A DNA stretch of 64,000 nt from Moesziomyces globuligerus (lineage: Eukaryota > Basidiomycota > Ustilaginomycetes > Ustilaginales > Ustilaginaceae): NCBI GenBank assembly GCA_030849465.1, contig JARVLF010000019.1:496001-560000 (forward strand). Direction: 5' to 3'. Below, one piece after another: positions 19,068-28,675 of the stretch. The notes under the pieces were generated by a model. It ran no database searches, was not told the DNA's origin, and was given only the letters and a program-made list of their open reading frames with translations. A program made the position numbers and the translations under genes. Positions within the stretch are counted from its first letter, which is position 1. Each line of letters opens with the position of its first letter.

Positions 19068-22034
19068 GGGATGCGATCGGGTTGCAGACGGCCGCTGCAG
19101 GCTGTGAGGGAGAGGTGGTGAAGGAAGACGGCAACGGACGCAGTCGAGCTAGTACCTAGGGGTGTAGAGCGTCAGATCATGACGAGCACACGAGAGCTTG
19201 GGTGCGGCTTGAAGCAGTTAAGAGCTGCGGGCGTCGAGTTGCGAATGGCTGGATCGATGGATGGTGCGCCGACGGCGATCGGTGTGACCTTATGCGAAGG
19301 GGGGTCGTGAGAGCGCTGGGTTGGTTAATGAGGCGCGTGTGACTATGCGGAGTCGAGGGTGGCTGATGGCAAAGCTTCGTGTAGCGGTCCGAGCGCAGCA
19401 AGCCGGGCAGATGAGGATCAAGCGCTGGCGAGGATGGTGGTGTGGAAGCTCGAAGCGGTGGAGCCAGGGTGTTGGAGGCGCCGAGCTGTGCAGAGCGAGG
19501 GATGTTTGGGGTGGTGCGGAGCAAGGCAAGGACGAGATGGCGCGCTTGGATGTGGATGTGGTGGACGAGGCCAAGAGGGCATGGGCGGTTGGACGAGGTT
19601 TGGGATCGAGGATGGCGGGTGCGGAGCGAGGCGGTGAGAAGCCGCTGCGAGTTGCAACGGCCAGCTGTCAACTCAGCCTTGCTGAAAAGCAAGCGCACTC
19701 TGACTCTGCCAACCCAAGAGGAAAAAAATGCAAACATTAGATAAAAGAAAAAGCCAAAATTAAAAAAGGAACACAACCGTGCAGCATTTATTCGACCGCC
19801 AGTGTTGGCGGCTGCACTTCCGAGACTTCCGGCAGCTGCGACTGTCGGCTGCTGCTCCCAGGGGCATTGTGATGGATGCGCGCTGGGGGAGAAGCTTGTT
19901 TTGGCTTCGAGGCGATCGGTTGTTGTCCGCGCCATTGTGCGCTGCTCCGGCGTGCGAGATGAAGCTGTCTTGTTGAGCAGGTCTCGAGTGGGAGTGGAAA
20001 ATGAATTTTTTTTTGGCCCCTCTCGCTGCACGATTGCCAGCTGGCACTGCGGCATGATTTTGTGATTGCACGCAGCGGTACATGGCATCCGCCCGTTGGC
20101 AGGCGGAGCAGCCGGGCGTCGATCCGTTGCAGCGACTGCAGACCGACTCGCTTCGAGCCAGATTCACCCGGTGCTCCTCGAGCCACGAGCCCTTGGCGCT
20201 TCACCGCACCCACCCCACTGTCCGAGCAGCATCTGCATTGCAGCGAGCCAATCGTCTCGAATCAGGCGAGGAGGTGCGATCGCGGCACTACGCTGCACCG
20301 AGGCTGCAGGTGCGCATCGAAGCGTCATTGTTGGCGGCCGGTCGTTGGTCGGCGGGCATGGATTGCCGACTCGGCCTCCGCCATCCGCTCTGCCCTCCGC
20401 CACTCATTGTTCCTGCCACTTCGTCGCCACATCAAAAGAGCTCGGAGACGATCGACGGCGCTCCTCGGACTACCGGACTGGTGCACTGCCGCACTGACGC
20501 ACTGGCGCAGTGGTGCAGAGCCAAGGACGCCAATGGGGACGGCAGCATGCATGGTTGTCAGGCAGGCATTTGCACGGGTACGTATGCGACGCGAGCTGCG
20601 AAAATTTTCCACCATTTTCATGCCTTTGGGTCAGCTGCTCGCGCGCCGCTCTTCTCGTGGCTCCCGGAACGGAGAGCGCGAGCTGAGTTCGAGTCGAGCA
20701 CCTTTTCGAAATACGGTTGGGGTTGGTTGGGGTTGGGATGCGGGTCTTGGCCCACTCGACCGACGCGCGACGCGTCTCGAGGTCGGGTCGGCATCCGCCT
20801 CGAGTCGGCATCGGTCCGCCATTGTCCCTTTATCGAGGCGACAGGGTGCAGCCAACGATCAGGGTGCAGGGTGCAGCCAGAGTCGTGTTTGGCCGTTGCG
20901 TCAGGCTGCGTCGGAGAGGCGAGTGCAGTGCATGCCCTTTTGCACCTCCGCCATTGGTGCCTGGAAACCCGCATCCGCCTCGGCCAAGCACGACGAGCGA
21001 GCCTTGGACGGTACTGTGGCACGACGCGTCCGCGTCTGGCTCACCGCGTCGACCCCGACGCTAGCAACGAGGCAAGCCAAGAGCTTCAAGCTCCGCACGC
21101 ACTTTGGGCGACCAAGCGGCTGGATCTGACCGGAGCGCGACGGAATGTGCATCGACGTCAGCGCCCGGTGTCCGAGCGAATGCCAAGCTGAGCACGTAGA
21201 GCAGGACATCTCGGCCAACCACACGCAATGCAGGGAGCAAGACGCGGGGGGGTGGGGGGATAGCATGGCGACCAAGCGACGTACACGAGACGATGGTGAG
21301 GTCGCCAAGTTGGATGCGCAGTGTGCTCGAGATGCCTCGCGATCAGGTGCGTCTGCGATGCTGTCTAGCTTGCCGAGCCCGATGAGACATTCTCGACGTG
21401 TGACATCCGAATGGAAGCCGGGCGCGAATACAGTACTGTACGCCAAGTGGGCCTCTCGTCCAGCGGCTACGGGGCGAGGCGAGGCGAGGCGAGGCTGATG
21501 CGAGCGCAGCGCTGCCAAACATGTGCCTCTTCGGCTAGAGCCGAGGGGCTGGCATGCATGCCAGACCAGGCAGGCTTTACGCACCTCACGCGGGCCGGGG
21601 GGGTCAAGGGATGGTGATCCTTGTGGGACGTTCTGCGCAGAAGCAGCATGACCGAGCCTAGCCCTCTCATGCGCGGCAACCGATGCCGAGGACCCGACGC
21701 GAGCTACCCTAAACACCTGACACGCCCCAATGCCGCTGCCGAGGCCGTCCATTTTGCACCAGCACCAGCACCACTCTAACACGAACAAGTTTGTGCGCAG
21801 CGCGTCTCGGCTCGCCTTTTCTCAGCCTCAATTAATCTGCCCTTTTAAAATAGGTCTACCTTTTCTCCCGATTCTCATCGTTGAGAAGAAGCCACGCACA
21901 GCCAGCGTCAGGATCGAGATCGACTAATTTTGCTTTTTGTTTTGAGGAGGAAATGGCAAACGCAGAGAGCGAAGCTAGCCTACAAGTCGGCCACTCGCTG
22001 CCCACGTCTCGGAGGGTCTTGTTGGCTCGCACGC
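19068..22034. other. Gene-poor interval of about 3 kb
   Basis: It lies between the start of the 13908-19067 gene and the end of RPB2. Several long open frames exist on both strands but overlap one another, have no recognisable domain and lack good starts, so none is annotated. The left part should be promoter and leader of the large gene. Visible structure: an A-rich tract near 19725-19770, a T-run near 20005-20014, a G-quadruplex-like run at 20715-20737, direct repeats of AGGGTGCAG near 20845-20880, and eight GCCAAG/CTTGGC hexamers between 20192 and 21447. A non-coding RNA gene cannot be excluded. Confidence 0.5.
20715..20737 (+). other. Potential G-quadruplex run
   Basis: Alternating GG/GGGG and TT (G2T2G4T2G2T2G4T2G3) on the plus strand. 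It fits a two-tetrad G4 pattern; formation is inferred. Confidence 0.45.
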
Positions 22035-25000
22035 CTAGTAGAGACGCAGCGCAACGTTGACACTCTGCAGCTCCTGCATGAGCAGCTTGGCCGCGTAGGG
22101 GATGTGGATCTGCGAGATGGCCGTGCGGTTGCGGCACGATCGGCACTCGTACGTGCCCTTCTTGAGGTTCGCCAGCGCCGTCAACCCGCACAGGTCGCAC
22201 ACGTGGATGCGGTACGGGTCCGATACGTCAAACATGCGCTCCTTGAGGAAGCCCGCGATGCCGTGCGCGATCATGCAGTCGCGCTCCATCTCTCCGAATC
22301 GCAGACCACCGCCGCGCGATCGTCCCTCGACGGGCTGGCGCGTCAGGATCTGCACCGGCCCGCGCGCGCGCGAGTGGATCTTGTCATCCACCATGTGCTT
22401 CAGACGCTGGTAATACGTCGGCCCCAGGTACACCTGCGCCTGCATCTTCCGTCCCGTGTGACCATGGTACATCACTTCGAGTCCACGCGACTGGTATCCG
22501 AGTCCGCGCAGAATCGAAGATACGGCCTCCACCGTGAGCTCCGTGAACGGCGTCGCGTCGCCCTCCTGTCCTGAAAGCGCCGCCACCTTGGACAGCAGAC
22601 ACTCGACCAAGTGTCCGATCGTCATTCGCGACGGAATCGCGTGCGGGTTGATGATGATGTCCGGCGTGATACCCTCCGAAGAAAACGGCATGTCCTCCTG
22701 GCGGTACGAAATGCCCACCGTGCCCTTCTGTCCGTGACGCGAGGCGAACTTGTCGCCCGTCTGCGGAACGCGCACATTGCGCACCCGCACCTTGACGAAC
22801 TTGTTGCCGTTCGAGTTGGTGGTCACCAGCACCTGGTCGATAATGCCATTTTCCGTCGACTTGAGCGAGATGCTGGCGTCTTTCTTCGTGTGCAGCTTGG
22901 AGCGCATCCCAAGCTCCTCCGAGTCCAGCGGCAACGGCGCCGTCTTTCCAATGATGACGTCGTCGCCCGAAACACGCGTGCCCGGCGCGACCAGTCCGTC
23001 GGCATCGATCTTGTCGTATGTGCCGTGCTTCATGCGGATCGTCGTGTCGCGGTGCGGCTTCTCGAATTCCTCGAGTTGCATAACACCAACCTTTTTTTCC
23101 TCCGCCTGGTACCCCCGGTAGTACAGCGATCGGAAAAGGCCTCGATCTATCGACGACTGGTTCATAATCACCGAGTCTTCCTGGTTATATCCTGAATAAC
23201 ACATTATGGCCACGATCGCGTTTTGTCCTGCGGGGAGTTCCCTGAACCTCATGTGTTCCATCGCCCTCGTCGTGCCCAGCGGCTTCTGCGGGTACATCAA
23301 GAGGTGGGCCATCGAGTCGGCACGACACATGACGTTCGAGATGGGAACGCCAACCGCTTGCTTCGCCATCGCCGCTGTAAGGTTGATAGAAGGGATGTTG
23401 TCAGTCTCTTGCACGTTTCATAGCTGGAATGAATGAAGCACTCACACTCTGTAGGAGAAATTGGGTGACAGGAGAGAAGGTCATGGTATACAAAGAAATC
23501 AAGGTGGTCAGTAAGCTGTCTGAGCCTGTTTAAGAGCTTTGTCAAGGAGACTCACCATACACGTTTCGAGGACTTTGGTTGTGATCGGGAAACGGAATAA
23601 TCGAGCAGCATATTCCAAGCACCATCGCCGGATGGATCTCGCAGTGCGTCCAAGTATCAGGTGCGATCGTGAGCGCGGACTTGAGTCGCGCAGTGGGGTC
23701 GGCGGAGGTGAGGTTGAGGTTCCCGTTTCGCAGCTTGTACTCGCGGGACTGCTCGAGGTCGGTGGTGGACATGCAGATGAGGGCGGACTCCTCTTCCTCA
23801 GCATCGAGATACTCGATGACACCTTCCTGGACGAGATGGGTCCAGCGGAACTCTTCGCCGGTGTCGGGGACGGGCTGACCGATCATGTCGACGTGGTGCT
23901 TCTTGATGAGGAGGGTCATGTCGTAAGGGTTGACGATGAAGACGGGACGAAGGACACGGGAGGCGTCGGTGTAGATGCGGAGTTCGCGCTCGCGGATGTC
24001 GCGGACGACCGAGACCTCGTGGGAGATGTCGTCCTTGCGACGGAGGTCGCGGAGGGTGTCGACGAGCTGGCCCGGATCGTCGTGGGTGCCCATCCAGACG
24101 CCGTTGACAAAGATCTTGGTGGCCTTGGCGTGGGCGACCTGCATGTCGACGAGCGAGTCGAGACCGAACTCTTCGAGGAACTCGACGATGGGTGCCGAGG
24201 GCGTGCCGACGGTGACGGTGGCCATGAGACTGAGGTTCTTGACCAGACCGCACGCCTGTCCTTCGGGCGTCTCGGCCGGGCAGACCATGCCCCAGTGGGT
24301 GTTGTGGAGCTGACGAGGCTTGGCGATCTTGCCGTCGCGGCCGATGGGCGTGTTGGTGCGGCGCAGATGGGAGAGGGTGGAGGCGAAGGCGAAGCGGTTG
24401 AGCACCTGAGAGACACCGGCCTTGGCCTGCATGGCCTTCTTCTGGTCGCCCCAGTTGCCGGTGGCGAGCGAGTAGCGAAGACCGTTGGTGATGGTGCTGG
24501 ACTTGACGGCGGCCTGGATGTGGAACTCGCGGTGCTCCTCGACACACTTTTGGAGGTGGCGGTAGACGTCTCGCGTGACCTTGCGGAAGAGCATGCGGAA
24601 GAGGTTGGCCATGAGGGGCCCGCCGAGATCGATACGCTTCTTGCCAAAGTGGTCGCGGTCGTCGATCTCGCGGCGGTCGAGGGCGGCGAGGAGGAGACGG
24701 TGGATCATGTAGCCGAAGAAGTAGGCCTTTTTGGTGTTGGAGCCCTCTGCGGTGGAGACGTGGGGGAGCATCTCCTTCTGGAGGATCTCCTGGGCGTAGA
24801 CGGTACGCTTTGCGCGCGAGAGACCGGTGGTGGTGCCTCTTCGGCCGATGAAGTCGAGGGCGACGTCGCGATCCTGGATGACAAAGGCCTCTTCGATGCA
24901 CGGCTTGAGCATCTCGAGCATGGGCGTGTCGTTAAAGTCGTAGCAGATGTGCTGGAGGACCTCGCGATCGGGGACGATGCCGAGGGCGCGGAAGACGATG

Positions 25001-25938
25001 ACGATGGGAATGTCGTTGCGGATGTAGGGGAGCGTGGCGCGGATGGTGTTGTTGGCGGTCTTCTCCTTGTTGCGCGAGAAGAGCTTGACCTGCATGGTGG
25101 AGATGGTCTTGCCGCCCTTTTCGACGGCGCTGCGGATCTCGGCGAGGAAGGTGACGGGGGCGGGCGGCGCCTTGGAGAAGACGTAGACGTGGTTGGCGGC
25201 CATGCGCTCCTGGGCGATGAGCACCTTTTCGGAGCCGTTGATGACAAAGTAACCTCCTGCGTCGTAGGGGCATTCGTTGAGCGAGTAGGACATTTCGTCG
25301 TCGAGGCCCTTGAGCCAGCAGAAGTCGGACTTGAGCATGATGGGAACCTTGCCGATGAAGATCTGCTGCTCTTCGACGTCGGTCTTGCCATACTCGGGGA
25401 CCCAAGCGGGGTCGCCGTTGAGGTCGAGCTCGTCTTCGCTCTGGACGAGCACCTTTTGGGAGACGTCGACGAAGAGCGAGGCCGAGTAGGTGAGGTTGCG
25501 GTAGCGCGCCTCCTGGGGGAAGAGCTGTGCGGAGCTGCCATCTGATTCGGTCATGGTGGGCTTGTTGAGGTAGATCTGGCCGAACTCGATCTCGTATCTG
25601 CGGGTCTTGTCCTCTGCGTGGCCCGAGTGCTGGTCGCTCTGCTCGAGGGTGAGGCTGCGAACCTCCTCGACGAGCTCCTGGATGGTGTTGGACATGAACT
25701 CGTTGAAACTGTCGAGCTGGTGGCGGACGAGGCCCTTTTCCTCGAAGAAGGCACGGATGACGTCCCAGCAGTCCTCCTGGGAGATCTCCTCCGAATAGCC
25801 ATCATCGTTGTCGTAGTCGGCGCCCTTGCCGTTGGTATAGGACTGGGTGTAGCCAGCCACATCGAGATCATCGACATCGACGGGAGCCTCCTCGAAGGTG
25901 TCCTTCATGTACTTGTCGTACGCCACCGCGTCCGCCAT
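22035..25938 (-). CDS. RPB2: RNA polymerase II second-largest subunit RPB2
   Basis: It forms the catalytic core of RNA polymerase II together with Rpb1. The proposed exons are 23556-25938, a 3-nt exon at 23446-23448, and 22035-23374, giving 1241 residues, close to the yeast length of 1224. Family hallmarks include [82 protein letters not shown] and [16 protein letters not shown]. The C-terminal zinc site reads CDLCGL...CRSC and is followed by [14 protein letters not shown]. Both introns have GTGAGT donors and ACAG acceptors. Without the 3-nt exon the junction would read Y-A-A-M; with it, Y-E-S-A-M, matching the conserved Y-Q-S-A-M of the family. Confidence 0.96.
23446..23448 (-). other. RPB2: Candidate 3-nt micro-exon (AGT) of RPB2
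   Basis: On the minus strand, intron 1 (23449-23555, 107 nt) starts GTGAGT and ends CCTACAG. The next three bases are AGT, followed at once by a second GTGAGT. Intron 2 (23375-23445, 71 nt) has a CTGAC branch candidate about 28 nt before its CTTACAG end. Joining TATG + AGT + CGGCGATG encodes Y-E-S-A-M, the length and near identity expected at this conserved position. Confidence 0.75.
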
Positions 25939-26720
25939 GGTTGCAGCTGATCCGACGCCAAGCGTGCGTGGCTACGTGAGAAAGTGCAACACCCAGGCGA
26001 TGATAGGGACGACACGCAGCGGACGAGGGTGGTAAGCTGCAGTGGCCGAGCGAAGAGCCCGCTAGCGGCGGAGGTGGGAGTGCCGCGCTCTGCTGTGCGC
26101 CTGATGCTGCAACGTGGTTCGCTGGGCGGCTGGAGTGGGGCCACGGGCGGGAAAAGTGAGCGTGATCGAGGCGCAGTCGGCCAGCACCGGCGGCGAACCA
26201 AGGTCGTCGGCGTGTATGCTGGAAAGATGCAGATCAGAGGCTCTGTTGCGGCTGCAACGGAGAGTGGGCGGAAAAGGGGGGAGAAGAGGATGGAGGTTCG
26301 AGTGATGGAGATCCAAGTCGGCGTTGCGACGATTCAGGGATTGGGATGCGCCGATGTCGCCTTTCGCCTTCGGCCAAGCCGAGCGCTGGTTTGCTGCGCC
26401 TTCGCTGCGCCTTTCTCTCGAGACTGCGCTGCTGCTGCTGCTGTCTGCTGCTGTCTGCTGCTAAACACGTCGGAATCGTCGCTGCGCGCCTTTCTTCCTC
26501 TGCGCAGCCAGAAGCGCTGTAGGCTATCGTGCGAGTGAGAGTTCATCTTTATTGGATTTATTTCTGATTTTCTTTGTTTGATCGTCACGCGGCTCAGTCA
26601 CGAGTCGAGTTGCCTAAAGCTCCTCGTTCTTCCCATTCCAACTACCATCGCCTCCACAACGGACCTCTCGGAACTGCCTTCCTGGGGCACCCCACCGGCG
26701 TCAGTGCCCACTCAGCCAAG
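25939..26720. promoter_or_regulatory. Divergent upstream region of RPB2 (-) and CWC25 (+)
   Basis: This 782-bp interval contains a GCT/CTG-rich simple repeat at about 26427-26462 and an AT-rich stretch at about 26545-26580 close to the CWC25 leader. No other gene is seen. Confidence 0.5.
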
Positions 26721-28091
26721 ATGGGTGGCGGCGACCTCAACATGAAAAAGTCGTGGCATCCTCTCCTCCAGGTCAACCAGGAGAGGGTGTGGAAGCGCGA
26801 GAAGGAGGCGCTCGAGGAGCGCAAGAAGCTCGAGGAGCTTCGGCGCGAGCGGGAGCAGGAGCGTGAGATGCAGGAGCTTCAACGTCTCCAGGAGGAGGCA
26901 GGTGGGAAGAAGCGCATCGATCGCGTCGACTGGATGTACGCCACTCCCGCCACCAACGGCTCCAAGTCGGCCGCCGAGATGGAAGAGTATCTGCTCGGCA
27001 AGAAGCGCGTCGACAAGCTCCTCCAAGGCGACGAGGCCGACAAGGTGTCCAAATCCAGCCAGCAGAGCCTCATCTCGCTTCAGAACGCCAATTCGGCGCG
27101 AGACTTGGCGGCCAAGGTGCGCGAGGATCCCATGCTCGCCATCAAGCAGCAGGAGCAAGCCGCCTACGAGGCGCTGCTGCGCGATCCCGCAAGGCTGCGC
27201 AAGCTCAAGATGCAGGCCGGCATCGACGTGGACGCCGATTCGAAGCAAGAATCGCGACGTAGGAAGGAGGAGAAGCGACGCCGCCATGATCACGAAAGCA
27301 GCCGCCGACGACATCGCGACGAGGACGACAGCAGTCGCCGCCGAACGAGGGACCAACGCCATCACGACTCGGAGTCGCGTCGTCACCGCCACCATCGACA
27401 CGAAGACGACAAGCAAAGAGATCGCAGCCCAAGCCGCAGAGATAGCGAGCGCCGCTCGTCCCGCAGGTACTCCCCTGATCCTCGGCATGAGGCGGATCGA
27501 GACATCAAACGCAGCCACGAGCGCCGCTCTCGCGACGACGAACGCGAGCACGCCAGCCGCAGCTCGCGCTCCACGCACGAAGAGCACGACCGAGACACAT
27601 CCGCCGCCGACCGAGCTTATAGACCCCGCACAGCAACACGATCGCGCAGTCGCAGTAGGTCCCCAGAGCAGGAGCGTCGAGGGCTTGACGATTACGCCCG
27701 GCGTCCGCGAGATGATCACCGGCCGTCGGAAGATCGCCGTGACCGCTTCAGCTCTCGCGATCGGCCCTCTGGCCCTTCATCGCGCGCTAACGAGGACGAC
27801 AAAAGGCGCAAGGAGGCGCTGCGGCTGGAGCGACTGCGCGAGATGGAGCAAAACGCAAAGTCGATGGAGCAACAACGAAGCTCCTACGTCCACAAGATCA
27901 ACGCCGAAGAAGAGCAGCAGGACCGTCGCGAGGCAGAGCTGCGCCAAAAGCTTCTCGACGCGCGTGCCAAAGGCCGCAGCGACGGCAAAGGCGACTTCCT
28001 CCACGATCAGCAGCGCAAGACGTTCGGTGACGCTGTCGATCTTGCCGAGCGCATGCGAAGGGATCGTGGCAGACTGCAGCGCTTGGACTGA
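26721..28091 (+). CDS. CWC25: Pre-mRNA-splicing factor CWC25
   Basis: Cwc25 joins the activated spliceosome (NineTeen complex associated) and supports the first transesterification step. The 456-residue product begins MGGGDLNMKKSWHPLL, then NQERVWKREKEALEE, the Cir_N-type N-terminus characteristic of the family. RVDWMYATP and EEYLLGKKRVDKLL follow, and then the ARDLAAKVREDPMLAIKQQEQ helix. Residues about 180-370 form a long Arg/Ser/His/Asp-rich RS-like region (SRRRHRDEDD, RSRSRSRSPEQ). The C-terminus is a conserved charged helix ending near KTFGDAVDLAERMRRDRGRLQRLD. The frame is open 49 codons further upstream, but the family starts at MGGGDLN, so 26721 is the start. Confidence 0.93.
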   Translation: MGGGDLNMKKSWHPLLQVNQERVWKREKEALEERKKLEELRREREQEREMQELQRLQEEAGGKKRIDRVDWMYATPATNGSKSAAEMEEYLLGKKRVDKLLQGDEADKVSKSSQQSLISLQNANSARDLAAKVREDPMLAIKQQEQAAYEALLRDPARLRKLKMQAGIDVDADSKQESRRRKEEKRRRHDHESSRRRHRDEDDSSRRRTRDQRHHDSESRRHRHHRHEDDKQRDRSPSRRDSERRSSRRYSPDPRHEADRDIKRSHERRSRDDEREHASRSSRSTHEEHDRDTSAADRAYRPRTATRSRSRSRSPEQERRGLDDYARRPRDDHRPSEDRRDRFSSRDRPSGPSSRANEDDKRRKEALRLERLREMEQNAKSMEQQRSSYVHKINAEEEQQDRREAELRQKLLDARAKGRSDGKGDFLHDQQRKTFGDAVDLAERMRRDRGRLQRLD

Positions 28092-28675
28092 CGGGATGCA
28101 CCAGCCCCATCCTCCCGTGACGGTTTAGTCTCTCACCCTCATCCTAGGATGCCTCTGCATCAATATACCCTCGGCAGCACTCTAACCTTGCCCATGTCTT
28201 TCCGCGTTGAGCTCTCACCATAATTACTTGAACGATGTTGTACGGGGACGTTATGTTCGTGCAGAACCACAAGCAACTTTGAGCACTATGCCAAGGGGCG
28301 ACCGAACGCGCAAGGGTGCGGAAAAGGAGTGGGAATTTCAGGGTCCAGACGTCTGTCGGCTGCAGACATGCAGCTGTCCGTGCGCCTCAAACTCATCGTC
28401 GTGCAGCCGAGCCAAGTCGATGAAGCTGAGTTGCTCCCTGCTCAACCCCCACCACCATCATCATCATCATCGCCGCAGCCATCGTGCGCACTGATCATCC
28501 ATCAGCCTGCTCATAGTGCGTCTCCTCGCTCGGACCGCGCGACTGGCACACGGTGGTGCTCGATCACCACATCGTCAGATGCGGCTCCGTCCTACTGCGC
28601 ACGGTCGAGCTGAGCTAAAGTAATAACGGAGCCTATCCTAGAACGACACTGCACGCCCTCGCGCACACATGCAGC
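28092..28675. other. Interval between CWC25 and the BTB gene
   Basis: This 584-bp interval holds the CWC25 3' end and the BTB gene promoter. It includes a CAC/CAT trinucleotide-type run at about 28448-28475. No supported gene. Confidence 0.45.

Noticed and set aside
19177..20088. Minus-strand frame of 303 residues upstream of the large gene
   Set aside because: Low-complexity His/Pro/Ser composition, no conserved segment; better explained as leader and promoter of the 13908-19067 gene.
20062..21191. Two overlapping plus-strand open frames of about 360 residues and a minus-strand frame of 295 residues (20901-21788)
   Set aside because: They overlap in different frames, have no domain or family pattern, and GC-rich DNA easily keeps several frames open.
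23539..25545. 668-residue open frame antisense to RPB2, and similar antisense frames over PacC (4568-6568) and the chitin synthase (57376-59463)
   Set aside because: Mirror images of strongly biased codon use (NNC/NNG third positions) in the sense genes; repetitive Gly/Val/Asp/Leu composition without domains.
26863..28128. 421-residue alternative frame within CWC25
   Set aside because: Ala/Thr/Arg-rich shifted reading of the RS-coding repeats; no start context or conservation.
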